A DNA stretch of 64,000 bases. Origin: DASSUW01 sp963844205 (GTDB lineage: Bacteria > Actinomycetota > Thermoleophilia > Solirubrobacterales > Solirubrobacteraceae). Both the position numbers and the translations under genes were made by a program. The DNA lies in the NCBI GenBank assembly GCA_963844205.1, contig CAWJNK010000013.1:1-64000 (forward strand), read 5' to 3'. Position 1 is the stretch's first letter, and each line of letters begins with the position of its first letter. Of the stretch, positions 1 to 8,313 are shown piece by piece. The notes beneath the pieces are model-generated. The model made no database searches. It was not told the origin of the DNA and saw only the letters and a list, made by a program, of their open reading frames with translations.

Positions 1-1585
1 TCGGGCCGGGCGGCGGCAGCGCCGGGTCGCGCAGGTCGTCGGTCATCGGCGCGGCGTCGACCATCACGCCCGGGTTGAGCCGGTGCTCGGGATCGAACAG
101 CGCCTTGACGGCGCGGAACGCCTCGTAGAGGTCGTCGCCGAAGATGCGCCGGTTGAACTCGCTGCGGGCGCGCCCGTCGCCGTGCTCGGACGAGTTCACG
201 CCGTCGAACTCGCTCACAAGATCGACGATCTCCTCGGCGACGACGCGCATGTTCTCGACGCCGCCGGGCTCCGTGAGGTCGACGAACGGGCGGATGTGCA
301 GGCAGCCGACTGAGGCGTGGCCATACCAGCCGGCCGTCAGGCCGTGGCGGTCGAGCACGGTCTTGAACACCACCACGTAGTCGCTCAGGCGCTCGGGCGC
401 GACCGCGGTGTCCTCGACGAACGCCAGCGGCCGGCGGGCGCCCGCGCTGGCCGCCATCAGAAGGCCGAGGCCGGCCTTGCGGACCTTGGTCAGCGCCTCC
501 TGCTCGGCCGCCGACTCCGCGACGATCGTGTGGTACGCGTCCCACTCCAGGCGGTCGAGCTGGGCGCGCGCGACGTCGGGCGCGTCGGCGAAGACCGTCA
601 CGAACAGCAGCGCTCCCGGGTCGCCGTCGAGCTGCTCAGCCAGCCGCCGATACTCGAGCTTCGAGCGCGACAGCTCGAGGATCGTGCGGTCGATCAGCTC
701 GACCGCCGCGGGCTCCAGCGCGAGCGCGGCGTCCGTGGCCGCGATCGCCGCCGCGACCGACTCGAAGTGGCCGACCGCGAACATCCGCGCCTTCGGGAGC
801 GGGACGAGGCCCACCTTCGCCTCGGTGATCGCCGCCAGGGTGCCCTCCGAGCCGGTCACGAGCCTGGCGAGGTCGAGCTCGCGGGCCAGGTAGTCGAGGC
901 GGTAGCCGCCCGCCTGCCGCCAGTGCTTGGGATAGGCGGTGGCGATCGCGTCGGCGTGGTCGCGCAGGATCTCGCGCAGGCCGTCCTCAAGGTGGTCGGG
1001 ACCGCGGTCGGGGCCGAGCGTAGCGGTCGAGCCGTCGGCGAGCACCACCTCGAGCCCGTGGACGTGGTCGATCGTGGTGCCGTAGACGATCGAGTGGCTG
1101 CCCGACGAGTTGTTGCCGATCATCCCGCCGATCGTGGCCCGGTTGGACGTGCTCGTGTCCGGCCCGAAGCCGAGGCCGAGCGGGTGGGCGGCGCGGTTGA
1201 GGTCCTCCTGCACGACGCCGGGGCCGACCCGCACGCGCTGCGCCTCGACGTCGATCTCGCCGATCGCGTCCATGTGCCGCGACGTGTCGAGCACGAGGCC
1301 GCGGCCGCCGACGCTCTGGCCGGCGAGGCTGGTGCCGGCGCCGCGGGTGACGACCGGCGCGTCGAAGCGGCCGGCGATCGCGATGGCGGCCGCGACGTCG
1401 GCGTCGTCGCGCGGGAAGGCCACGAGCAGCGGCTCGCGCGCGTACATGCTGGCGTCGCTCGCGTACAGGTGGCGCGTGTAGGGGTCGGCGCGCACGGCGC
1501 CGCGCAGCTCGCGGCGCAGCGCCGCGGCCAGTTCCCCGCCCACGTGCACCTGCGTCCGTCGGTGCTCGCGAATCTGGATCGCCAA
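1..1585 (-). CDS. FAD-linked oxidase of the GlcD/YdiJ type (3' end off the window)
   Basis: The reading frame runs off the left edge, so about 528 N-terminal residues are visible. Proteins of this family that carry an FAD domain followed by a Cys-rich 4Fe-4S domain are usually about 900-1000 residues long; the Fe-S part would lie beyond the edge. The PCMH-type FAD-binding domain is clear: RGAGTSLAGQ near residue 81, then GPDTSTSNRATIGG and GNNSSGSHS. SSEHGDGRAR near residue 465 is the C-terminal FAD-oxidase motif. The family oxidises 2-hydroxy acids such as glycolate or D-lactate. The start is a TTG at 1585 preceded by GGGGAGG. It is divergent from an alanine-glyoxylate-type aminotransferase, which suggests a glycolate/glyoxylate role, but the substrate is not proven. 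Confidence 0.85.
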   Translation of the reverse strand, partial: MAIQIREHRRTQVHVGGELAAALRRELRGAVRADPYTRHLYASDASMYAREPLLVAFPRDDADVAAAIAIAGRFDAPVVTRGAGTSLAGQSVGGRGLVLDTSRHMDAIGEIDVEAQRVRVGPGVVQEDLNRAAHPLGLGFGPDTSTSNRATIGGMIGNNSSGSHSIVYGTTIDHVHGLEVVLADGSTATLGPDRGPDHLEDGLREILRDHADAIATAYPKHWRQAGGYRLDYLARELDLARLVTGSEGTLAAITEAKVGLVPLPKARMFAVGHFESVAAAIAATDAALALEPAAVELIDRTILELSRSKLEYRRLAEQLDGDPGALLFVTVFADAPDVARAQLDRLEWDAYHTIVAESAAEQEALTKVRKAGLGLLMAASAGARRPLAFVEDTAVAPERLSDYVVVFKTVLDRHGLTAGWYGHASVGCLHIRPFVDLTEPGGVENMRVVAEEIVDLVSEFDGVNSSEHGDGRARSEFNRRIFGDDLYEAFRAVKALFDPEHRLNPGVMVDAAPMTDDLRDPALPPPGP

Positions 1586-1607
1586 TGATCCTCCCCGGAA
1601 CGGTCTT

Positions 1608-1620
1608 ACCACGATGTGGT
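1608..1620. promoter_or_regulatory. Palindrome in the divergent promoter region
   Basis: ACCAC-GAT-GTGGT is a perfect 5-bp inverted repeat with a 3-bp spacer. It lies between the divergent oxidase (start 1585) and aminotransferase (start about 1640). The size and place fit an operator for a dimeric regulator of both genes. No regulator gene is adjacent, so this is only a candidate. Confidence 0.3.
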
Positions 1621-1639
1621 GGCGGGTAGTCACGCCATC

Positions 1640-2790
1640 GTGGGACGGCATTTCCTGCAGATCCCGGCCCGACGAACGTGCCGGACCGGGTGCTGCGCGC
1701 GATCGACGCGCCGACCATCGACCACCGCGGACCGGCGTTCGCGGAGCTCGGCCGCGAGGCGCTCGACGGCATGGGCGAGATCTTCCGCACCGACGGCCCG
1801 GTCGTGATCTACCCGTCGTCCGGCACCGGCGCGTGGGAGGCCGCGCTCGTGAACACGCTGTCGCCCGGCGATCGCGTGCTCGCGTTCGAGACCGGCCACT
1901 TCGCGACGCTGTGGCGGGCCATGGCCGAACGGCTCGGGCTGGAGGTCGACTGGATCGAGGGCGACTGGCGCCACGGGGTCGACCCCGGCAAGGTCGCCGC
2001 CGTGCTGCGCAGCGATCCCTCGATCGCCGCCGTGATGGTGGTCCACAACGAGACCTCGACCGGCGTCACAAGCCGCGTCGCCGAGGTCCGCGAGGCGATG
2101 GACGCCGCCGGCTCCGACGCGCTGCTGCTGGTCGACACGATCTCCTCGCTGGGGTCGATCGACTACCGGCACGACGAGTGGGGCGTCGACGTCAGCGTCG
2201 GCTGCTCGCAGAAGGGGCTGATGCTGCCGCCCGGCCTGGGGTTCAACGCGGTCAGTGACAAGGCGCTGGAGGCGTCGCATCGGGCGCGGCTGCCGCGCTC
2301 CTACTGGGAATGGGCGCCGATCCTCGAGGCCAACCGGGCCGGGTTCTGGCCGTACACGTCGGCGACCAACCTCCTGTACGGGCTGCGCGAGGCGATCGCG
2401 ATGCTGCGCGAGGAGGGGCTCGAGAACGTGTTCGCCCGCCACCAGCGGCACGCGGCGGCGACGCGGGCGGCGGTCCGCGAGTGGGGCCTCGAGGTGCTGT
2501 GCGCCGACGAGCGCGAGCACTCGGGGGCGCTGACCGCGGTGCTCGCGGAGAACGCGGACGAGGTCCGGCGCGTGATCCTCGAGCGGTTCGACATGTCGCT
2601 CGGCGCTGGGCTCGGCAAGGTCGCCGGGCGGGTGTTCCGGATCGGGCACCTCGGCGACTTCAACGACCTGATGCTCGCGGGCACGCTGTGCGGCGTGGAG
2701 ATGGGCCTGCGGCTGGCCGGCGTGCCGGTCTCCGGCAGCGGCGTGGAGGCCGCGCTCGCGCTCCTGGAGCGCGAGCCGGTGGCGGTGTGA
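1640..2790 (+). CDS. Alanine-glyoxylate / serine-pyruvate-type aminotransferase, frameshifted near its start
   Basis: This is a PLP-dependent class V aminotransferase that would convert glyoxylate to glycine using alanine or serine. From 1678 the frame is uninterrupted to 2790 and includes the PLP-lysine region GCSQKGLMLPPGLGF and the C-terminal GLGKVAGRVFRIGHLG. The family's N-terminal signature (GRHFLQIPGPTNVPDRV) is split: GRHFLQIP lies in the frame of the GTG at 1640, and VPDRV continues in the next frame. Restoring one G in the run at 1665-1667 would join them. A GTG at 1678 would give a shortened 370-residue protein lacking the GPTN strand. It probably forms an operon with the CoA-transferase 28 bases downstream. 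Confidence 0.8.
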
Positions 2791-2818
2791 CCGGAAATCG
2801 CTGGCGCGAATTCTGGAG

Positions 2819-3933
2819 TTGGGAGGGGCACTCGAGGGGCTCCGCGTCCTGGAGCTCACCCAGGTCATGGCGGGGCCGTTCTGCGGCCAGGTGCTGGCCG
2901 ACATGGGCGCGGACGTGGTCAAGGTCGAGCCGCCGGAGGGCGACTCGACGCGCCACTCGCTCGGCGAGGCGGCGTTCCTCGCCGTCAACCGCAACAAGCG
3001 GTCGATCGCGCTCGACCTCAAGTCGCCCGCGCACCAGGAGGTGCTCCACCGGCTGGCGCGCGACGCCGACGTGCTGCTGGAGAACTACCGCCCCGGCGTG
3101 GCGGCGCGGCTGGGCGCGGGCTGGGAGACGCTGTCGGAGCTGAACCCGCGGCTGATCTACGCGAGCGTGTCCGGCTTCGGGCAGACCGGGCCCTACGCCC
3201 AGCGGCCCGGCTACGACCTCATCGCGCAGGGCCTGTCCGGCGTGATGAGCGTCACGGGCGAGCCGGGCGGCGAGCCCGTCAAGTGCGGCATCCCGATCGG
3301 CGACCTCTCGGCCGGGCTGTTCTGCGCCGTCGCGATCCTGTCGGCGGTGATCGCCCGCGAGCGCACGGGCCGCGGGCAGCGGATCGACACCTCGCTGTTC
3401 GAGGGCGCGCTCGCGCTCTCGGTGTGGGAGACCGCCGAGCTGTGGGGCACGGGCCGCGTGCCGCAGCCGCTGGCTCGGCGCACCGGCTGACCGCGCCGTA
3501 CCAGGCGCTGCGGACCGCCGACGGGCACATCACGGTCGGCGGCAACACGCAGCGGCTGTGGCAGAAGCTGTGCGAGGCGATCGGGCGGCCGGAGCTGGTC
3601 TCCGATGAGCGGTTCGCCACCAACGACGAGCGCATGGGGCACCGGGCGGAGCTGGCGGCCGAGCTCGAGTCGGCCCTGGCGGCGCGGTCGACCGACGAGT
3701 GGGTCGCGGCGCTGATCGAGGCGGGCGTGCCGTGCGGGCCGATCCACGACTACCGCCAGGTGTTCGAGGACGAGCACACGCAGGCGCGCGAGATGGAGGT
3801 GCGGGTCGGCGAGCAGAGGACCCTCGGCATCCCCGTGAAGCTGAGCGACACGCCGGGCGCGATCCGGCGGCCGGCGCCGCGGCTCGGCGAGCACACGGCC
3901 GAGGTGCTGCGCGAGGCCGGGATCGAGCCGTGA
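2819..3933 (+). CDS. CaiB/BaiF (class III) CoA-transferase, frameshifted
   Basis: The family moves CoA between carboxylic acids. Residues 1-221 (LRVLELTQVMAGPFCGQ, ADMGADVVKVEPPEGD, the SGFGQTGPYAQRPGYD region) are in the frame of the TTG at 2819. The remainder (RLTAPYQALRTADG to the stop at 3933) is in the next frame. At about 3474-3477 the sequence reads CTGGCTCGG; adding one G gives ...PQPLGSAHRLTAPY, which is what the family shows, so a single G is missing. Restored length is about 372 residues, normal for the family. The TTG start is weak: GGAG sits almost against it. The stop overlaps the start of the next gene, which indicates an operon with the hydratase. Confidence 0.8.
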
Positions 3934-4658
3934 TCTCGTGGGAGCGCCGCGGCCCGGCGGCGTGGCTGACGTTCGACCGGCCCGAGGCGCACAACGCGAT
4001 GACGTTCGAGATGTACGAGGAGCTGGCCTCGTGCTGCGAGCGCGCCGACGCGGAGGACGACATCCGCGTGCTCGTCCTGCGGGGCGCGGGCGGCCGGGCG
4101 TTCGTGGCCGGCACCGACATCCGCCAGTTCCTCGAGTTCTCCTCCGGCGAGGACGGGCTCGCCTACGAGCGCACGATCGACCGGGTGGTGGGGCGGCTCG
4201 AGCGGGTGCGGGTGCCGACGATCGCGCTCGTCGACGGGTTCGCGATGGGCAGCGGGCTGGCGCTGGCGGCCGCCTGCGACCTGCGGATCTGCACGCCGGC
4301 CGCCGTGTTCGGCCTGCCGATCGCCCAGACCGTCGGCAACTGCCTGTCGATGGACAACTACGCGCGGCTGGCGGCACTGCTCGGCGAGGCGCGGGTGAAG
4401 GACATCGTCTTCACCGCGCGGCGGGTCGGCGCCGAGGAGGCGCTGGCGATCGGGCTGGCGACCGAGGTGGTCGAGAACGCGGAGGCTCGGGTGGTCGAGG
4501 TCGCCGAGCAACTCGCCGGGCACGCCGCACTGACGCTGTGGGCCACCAAGGAGGCGCTGCGGCGGCTGCGGCCGGTGCCGGACGGCGATGACATCGTGCG
4601 CGAGGTCTACGCGAGCGCGGAGTTCCGCGAGCGCGTCAGGACGTTCCTCGAGCGATGA
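3930..4658 (+). CDS. Enoyl-CoA hydratase/isomerase (crotonase) family
   Basis: This 242-residue crotonase-fold protein starts at a GTG that overlaps the CoA-transferase stop (GTGA), so the two are translationally coupled. Oxyanion-hole segments are visible: GGRAFVAGTDIRQF and DGFAMGSGLALAAACDLRI. At the place where classical hydratases have the first catalytic glutamate (PE.. G..PG), this protein reads FGLPIAQTVGNCLS, so that glutamate is absent. It belongs to a divergent subgroup and may not be a simple hydratase. The substrate is probably an acyl-CoA made by the neighbouring CoA-transferase. Its end overlaps the end of the convergent methyltransferase gene by 23 bases. Confidence 0.85.
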   Translation: MISWERRGPAAWLTFDRPEAHNAMTFEMYEELASCCERADAEDDIRVLVLRGAGGRAFVAGTDIRQFLEFSSGEDGLAYERTIDRVVGRLERVRVPTIALVDGFAMGSGLALAAACDLRICTPAAVFGLPIAQTVGNCLSMDNYARLAALLGEARVKDIVFTARRVGAEEALAIGLATEVVENAEARVVEVAEQLAGHAALTLWATKEALRRLRPVPDGDDIVREVYASAEFRERVRTFLER

Positions 4659-5373
4659 GCGAGGCCATGGTGTGGACGAAGTGCAGCTCGCCGTCCTGGA
4701 CGCGCGGACGGAAGCCCGTGGGCGGGCCGCCGTCCAGCTCCTCGCGCAGCGCGGCGCGGATCTCCTCCGCGTGATCTGGCGGCGGGTCGGTCTGAACGAG
4801 CCACGGCTCGAGCGGGCGGACGACGTCGCGGGCTTCGACGTCGTCGGTCTGCACGAGGTGCTTTAGCTCGTCGAGCTCGAGCATCCGGGCGTGCGAGGGG
4901 TCGCGCAGCGTCTCCAGCCGGTTCTGGGTCTCGGCGGCCTCGGGGTGCGCGACCAAGTCGGCGACCGCGAGGCGGCCGGTCGGCTTGACGACGCGTCGCA
5001 TCTCGGCGAGCTGGACGGCGGGGTCATCGAAGTGGTGGATGGCGAACCGGGTGACGACGACGTCGAAGCTGTCGTCGAGGAACGGGAGCGCGGCCGCGTC
5101 GGCGTGGACGAAGAGGACGTTGGGCGGCGCGTGCTCGCGGCCCTGCTCCAGCATCGCCCGCGTGGCGTCGACGGCGACCACCGCGCGGACCTTGGGCGCG
5201 AGCCGGCGGGCGACGTGGCCGGTCCCGGCCGCGACGTCGAGCACGAGGTCGTCGGCGGTCAGCGGCAGCCGGTCGAACAGCCACTCGGAGTCGGTCGTGA
5301 ACAGGCGATTGAAACGGGGGTCCTCGAACGCCGCCGCCTGGTGGGTGAACGACCGCTCCCGCTGCTCGCTCAT
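4636..5373 (-). CDS. Class I SAM-dependent methyltransferase (UbiE/Methyltransf_11 type)
   Basis: A 245-residue soluble protein. The SAM-binding motif I is LVLDVAAGTGHVARRLAP, followed by AVDATRAML (motif II) and SFDVVVTRFAIHHF (motif IV region). The substrate cannot be read from the sequence. Its ATG overlaps the stop of the histidine-kinase gene (ATGA), making it the last gene of a three-gene operon with a two-component system. Confidence 0.85.
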   Translation of the reverse strand: MSEQRERSFTHQAAAFEDPRFNRLFTTDSEWLFDRLPLTADDLVLDVAAGTGHVARRLAPKVRAVVAVDATRAMLEQGREHAPPNVLFVHADAAALPFLDDSFDVVVTRFAIHHFDDPAVQLAEMRRVVKPTGRLAVADLVAHPEAAETQNRLETLRDPSHARMLELDELKHLVQTDDVEARDVVRPLEPWLVQTDPPPDHAEEIRAALREELDGGPPTGFRPRVQDGELHFVHTMASLIARGTS

Positions 5374-6365
5374 CTCGGAATCTCTACCACCATCCGGCAG
5401 CCCCGTGGCTCGCGCGGCTCGACGTGGATCGCTCCCCCGTGCGCGTCGACGATCCAGCGCGCGATCGCGAGGCCCAGCCCGGTGCCGCCGTCGCGCGTCG
5501 CCCGCGCGGCGTCCGTGCGGTGGAAGCGCTCGAACACGCGCTCGGCCTCGGCGAGCGGGATGCCGGGGCCTTCGTCGGCGACCACGATCGTCGTCCGGCC
5601 GTCGGTCGCCGCGTGCGCGCTCAGCCACACGCGCCCCTCGGGCGGCGAGTGGCGGACCGCGTTGTCGAGCAGGTTGGCGACCACCTGGTGCAGCCGCTCG
5701 GGGTCGCCGGTCGTGAGCAGGTCGCCGGGCTCGACGCACACCTTCAGCCGCACCGGCCGGTCGCCGAGCTCGCACTCGCGCGCGGCCTGCTCGAGCAGCT
5801 CGCGGATCCCGAAGTCGACCGGCTCGAGCTCCAGCCCGCCGCTCTCGAGCTTGGAGAGGTCGAGCAGCTGCGTGACGAGCCGGCCGAGGCGCTCGGTCTG
5901 GGCGAGCGCGGTCCGCAGCGCGGCGGGATCGGGCGCCTCGACCCCGTCGGCGAGGTTCTCGAGCAGCGCCTGGAGCGCGCCGAGCGGCGTCCGGAGCTCG
6001 TGCGAGACGTTGGCGACGAGCTCGCGTCGCATCCGGTCGGCGTCGCCCAGCTCCGCCGCCATGGCGTTGAACGCGCGGGCCAGCTCGCCGACCTCGTCGC
6101 GCGAGGTCGCCCGCACGCGGCGGCCGTAGTCGCCGCGGGCCATCGCGCTGGCCGCGGACGCCATCTCGCGCAGCGGCGACGTCATCCCGCGCGCGAGGAG
6201 CTGAACCAGCAGGAGCGCTCCGACGGCGGCGACGGCGGCGCGGATCGGCAGGCTCAGCCCGGCGCGGTAGCCGAGCGCGAGCACGCCGACGGTGCCGAAC
6301 ACCGTGGCGACGATGACCACGCCGAGCTTGACCTTGATCGACGGCAGGCGGTCGAGCGGTCTCAT
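5370..6365 (-). CDS. Sensor histidine kinase
   Basis: 331 residues. Two closely spaced N-terminal membrane helices (about residues 12-33 and 38-58) leave only a few residues outside, so the stimulus is probably sensed in or near the membrane. A HAMP domain follows (PLREMASAASAMARGDYG), then HisKA with VSHELRTPL (phospho-acceptor His) and HATPase_c with LLDNAVRHS (N box), ADEGPGIP (G1), FERFHR (F) and GGTGLGLAI (G2). Start and stop overlap the neighbouring genes by 4 bases each (ATGA). It pairs with the response regulator upstream. Confidence 0.93.
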   Translation of the reverse strand: MRPLDRLPSIKVKLGVVIVATVFGTVGVLALGYRAGLSLPIRAAVAAVGALLLVQLLARGMTSPLREMASAASAMARGDYGRRVRATSRDEVGELARAFNAMAAELGDADRMRRELVANVSHELRTPLGALQALLENLADGVEAPDPAALRTALAQTERLGRLVTQLLDLSKLESGGLELEPVDFGIRELLEQAARECELGDRPVRLKVCVEPGDLLTTGDPERLHQVVANLLDNAVRHSPPEGRVWLSAHAATDGRTTIVVADEGPGIPLAEAERVFERFHRTDAARATRDGGTGLGLAIARWIVDAHGGAIHVEPREPRGCRMVVEIPR

Positions 6366-7051
6366 GGCTCCAGCGCGTAGCCGATGCCGCGCACGGTCCG
6401 GACGCGCTCGGACCCGAGCTTGCGCCGCAGCCCGCGGATGTGGGAGTCGACGGTGCGGGTGCCGGAGGCGTCGCGCCAGCCCCACACGTCGGCGAGCAGC
6501 CGCTCGCGGGTGAGCACCGCGCCAGGACGGGCGGCGAGCGTGAGCAGGAGGTCGAACTCGGTACGCGTGAGGTGGACGGGTTTTCCTTTGACCGTGACCT
6601 TCCGCGTCTGCGGGTCGAGGTGCACGGCGCCGACCGTGATCGCCTCGCCTGCGGACGCCGGTCGCCGCTCGACGCGCCGCAGCAGCGCCCGGATCCGCGC
6701 CACCAGCTCGCGAGGCGAGAACGGCTTGGTCATGTAGTCGTCGGCCCCGACGCCGAGCCCGACGAGCACGTCCGCCTCCTCCCCACGCGCCGTCAGCATC
6801 AGCACCGGCACCGGGCGGTCGCGCTGAACCTGCCGGCAGACCTCGAGGCCGTCGAGGCCGGGGAGCATGAGGTCGAGCACCACGAGGTCGGGCCGGACCC
6901 GCTCGCACAGCGCGACCCCCTCGTGCCCGTCGGCCGCGGTGTGAACGTCGAAGCCTTCGTTGCGCAGCCGCGCCGCGACCGCATTCGCGATCACCTGCTC
7001 GTCCTCGATCACGCAGATCAGCGCCGTGCCCACGTCGCCTGAGTGTGCCAT
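6362..7051 (-). CDS. OmpR/PhoB-family response regulator
   Basis: 229 residues. The receiver domain has the acidic pair near the N terminus (VIEDEQ), the phospho-acceptor aspartate in VVLDLMLPGLDGLEV, and Lys in MTKPFSPRELVAR. The C-terminal winged helix (LTRTEFDLLLTLAARPG to RTVRGIGYALEP) is typical of PhoB. It is the first gene of the response regulator-kinase-methyltransferase operon. Cognate targets are not visible. Confidence 0.93.
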   Translation of the reverse strand: MAHSGDVGTALICVIEDEQVIANAVAARLRNEGFDVHTAADGHEGVALCERVRPDLVVLDLMLPGLDGLEVCRQVQRDRPVPVLMLTARGEEADVLVGLGVGADDYMTKPFSPRELVARIRALLRRVERRPASAGEAITVGAVHLDPQTRKVTVKGKPVHLTRTEFDLLLTLAARPGAVLTRERLLADVWGWRDASGTRTVDSHIRGLRRKLGSERVRTVRGIGYALEP

Positions 7052-7141
7052 CGCGATGTGGACGCGAGGGGCGGAAGCCGTGCAGATTTCGTGCAGGCCC
7101 GCCTGTCCGGCCCCGCCACGGCTCAGCAGGCGAGTCGGGGC

Positions 7142-7147
7142 TATACT
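7142..7147 (+). promoter_or_regulatory. Likely -10 box of the tRNA-Gly gene
   Basis: TATACT lies 12 bases before the first base of the tRNA. No convincing -35 box is visible at the expected distance. Confidence 0.5.
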
Positions 7148-7158
7148 GCGGGCCTCGC

Positions 7159-7232
7159 GCGGATGTAGCTCAGTTGGCTAGAGCGTCTGCTTGCCATGCA
7201 GAAGGTCGAGGGTTCGAGTCCCTTCATCCGCT
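7159..7232 (+). tRNA. tRNA-Gly (anticodon GCC)
   Basis: The acceptor arms GCGGATG and CATCCGC pair perfectly. The D arm is AGCTCAGTTGGCTAGAGC. The anticodon stem is TCTGC/GCAGA with loop TTGCCAT, giving anticodon GCC (glycine). The T arm is GAGGGTTCGAGTCCCTT. CCA is not encoded. No integrase or island is attached to this tRNA. Confidence 0.96.
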
Positions 7233-7239
7233 CCTCGTG

Positions 7240-7262
7240 AAACCCGCCTGCACGGCGGGTTT
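7240..7262 (+). terminator. Intrinsic terminator after tRNA-Gly
   Basis: AAACCCGCC and GGCGGGTTT form a perfect 9-bp stem with a 5-base loop immediately after the tRNA, ending in a short T-rich tail (TTTCGTCGTT). Confidence 0.8.
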
Positions 7263-7278
7263 CGTCGTTGGTGAGCCC

Positions 7279-7695
7279 TCAGCGATTGATCGGCGTCAGC
7301 TCGATCCGCTCCTCATACGAGGCGATCGTCACCTCGAAGTGATCGAAGAACCCGGTGAGCCCGAGCAGGCCGAAGGCGGCTCTCCACGGTTCGCAGAACC
7401 ACACGGGCGCAGTCCACTCGTACGCGTCGTCTGCGTCCGCGACGCGGAGGCTGACCTCCGCCATGCGAGCGGTCACGCCGGCGCCGCCGACCCCAAGTTG
7501 AGCCGTCGGGGCGCCGGTCAAGTCGACGCCGCACACGTCGGCGATCTCGACCCCGAAGCGGATCGCCGTCGCTCCGCTGTCGAGCAGGCAGGCCACGGGC
7601 GCGATGTCGAGCCCCTCGACGACGACGTCCACGATGGGTCGTGGCCGCACCATGGACGAGCCGGGATCAGGGACTTCGCGGAATGCGAACCTCAA
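7279..7695 (-). CDS. Retropepsin-like aspartic protease (clan AA) domain protein
   Basis: A 138-residue protein with the single-domain aspartic protease signature ACLLDSGATAIRF (catalytic Asp-Ser-Gly) around residue 35. A hydrophobic-hydrophobic-Gly segment is expected further on; FGLLGLTGFF near residue 110 is the candidate. The enzyme would act as a homodimer. The start is a TTG at 7695 that overlaps the stop of the upstream gene (TTGA); the first ATG (MVRPRP) would cut into the first strand. The tight coupling to a DUF5678 protein suggests that the two act together. The substrate is unknown. Confidence 0.75.
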   Translation of the reverse strand: MRFAFREVPDPGSSMVRPRPIVDVVVEGLDIAPVACLLDSGATAIRFGVEIADVCGVDLTGAPTAQLGVGGAGVTARMAEVSLRVADADDAYEWTAPVWFCEPWRAAFGLLGLTGFFDHFEVTIASYEERIELTPINR

Positions 7696-8192
7696 AGCGG
7701 AGCGAGGCCCGTGGCTGCCACGTCGTCCTCCGGGACGCGAAAGACGCTCTCCGCCTTGCGACCGTGCTCGCTGAGCCAAGCCACGAGCTGCTGAGCGGTG
7801 TCCTCCGCGTGGATGACGTCTCCGTCGGCGATCGCGACCCACCGGCCCACATGCGGCCGCAGGCGATCCGCCAGCGGCTCCTCGACGTGCCCGGATGGCG
7901 AGTCGACGCCGCGCCCCGGTGCCGTCGCCAAGCCCGGCTTTCCGCGCCGGCCCGCGGCGAACCCCAGGCCAATGAGAGTTCGGCGTGCCTGATGCGTCGT
8001 GAAGTCGGCCCTGTCGAGGCCGGTCACCGCGCTGATGGCCTGCTTCGGCGGAAACCTGCGGCCGTCCACGACGACGAAGTGGCTTGCGATCGGCTCTGGC
8101 TCGACCTTGCGCAGCGCCCGCCTGACATCCGCGCTCCTGAGGGAGAAGAGCTGGCCCGCGATACGTACGTTCCGCGTTGCTGTCTCTGGCAT
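7692..8192 (-). CDS. DUF5678 protein with an N-terminal nucleic-acid-binding-like domain
   Basis: 166 residues. The C-terminal part (GRWVAIADGDVIHAEDTAQQ to VFRVPEDD) matches the DUF5678 pattern. The N-terminal part (HFVVVDGRRFPPKQAISAVTG ... ADFTTHQARRTLIGLGF) resembles a small domain seen at the N terminus of some modification-dependent restriction-type proteins; this is recalled by pattern and was not searched. The start ATG is preceded by AGAGAGAAA. It is translationally coupled to the retropepsin-like gene. A -10-like TATGAT lies upstream on this strand at 8239-8234. The local sequence is slightly AT-richer than its neighbours. Confidence 0.65.
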   Translation of the reverse strand: MPETATRNVRIAGQLFSLRSADVRRALRKVEPEPIASHFVVVDGRRFPPKQAISAVTGLDRADFTTHQARRTLIGLGFAAGRRGKPGLATAPGRGVDSPSGHVEEPLADRLRPHVGRWVAIADGDVIHAEDTAQQLVAWLSEHGRKAESVFRVPEDDVAATGLAPL

Positions 8193-8313
8193 GGTTTCTC
8201 TCTGGCGTTTTCTCTGAGACGTCTCTGCTCGAAATCATACTCATAAGCGCGGCTGATGCGGTGTCGGATCTCGCTATTGGGAACCCGATGGCGGTTGCGC
8301 TTTCCTGGGCGGC

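Noticed and set aside
317..1588. Long open frames antisense to the oxidase gene, and similar long antisense frames throughout (for example opposite the TPR, permease and UvrA-like genes)
   Set aside because: High-G+C coding DNA leaves the antisense and shifted frames open by chance. The translations are Arg/Ala/Gly-rich and have no motifs, while the other strand carries clear family signatures.
7159..7232. tRNA-Gly as an island attachment site
   Set aside because: No integrase, no repeated tRNA 3' end and no change in composition next to it. The island in this window is at the metallophosphoesterase gene instead.
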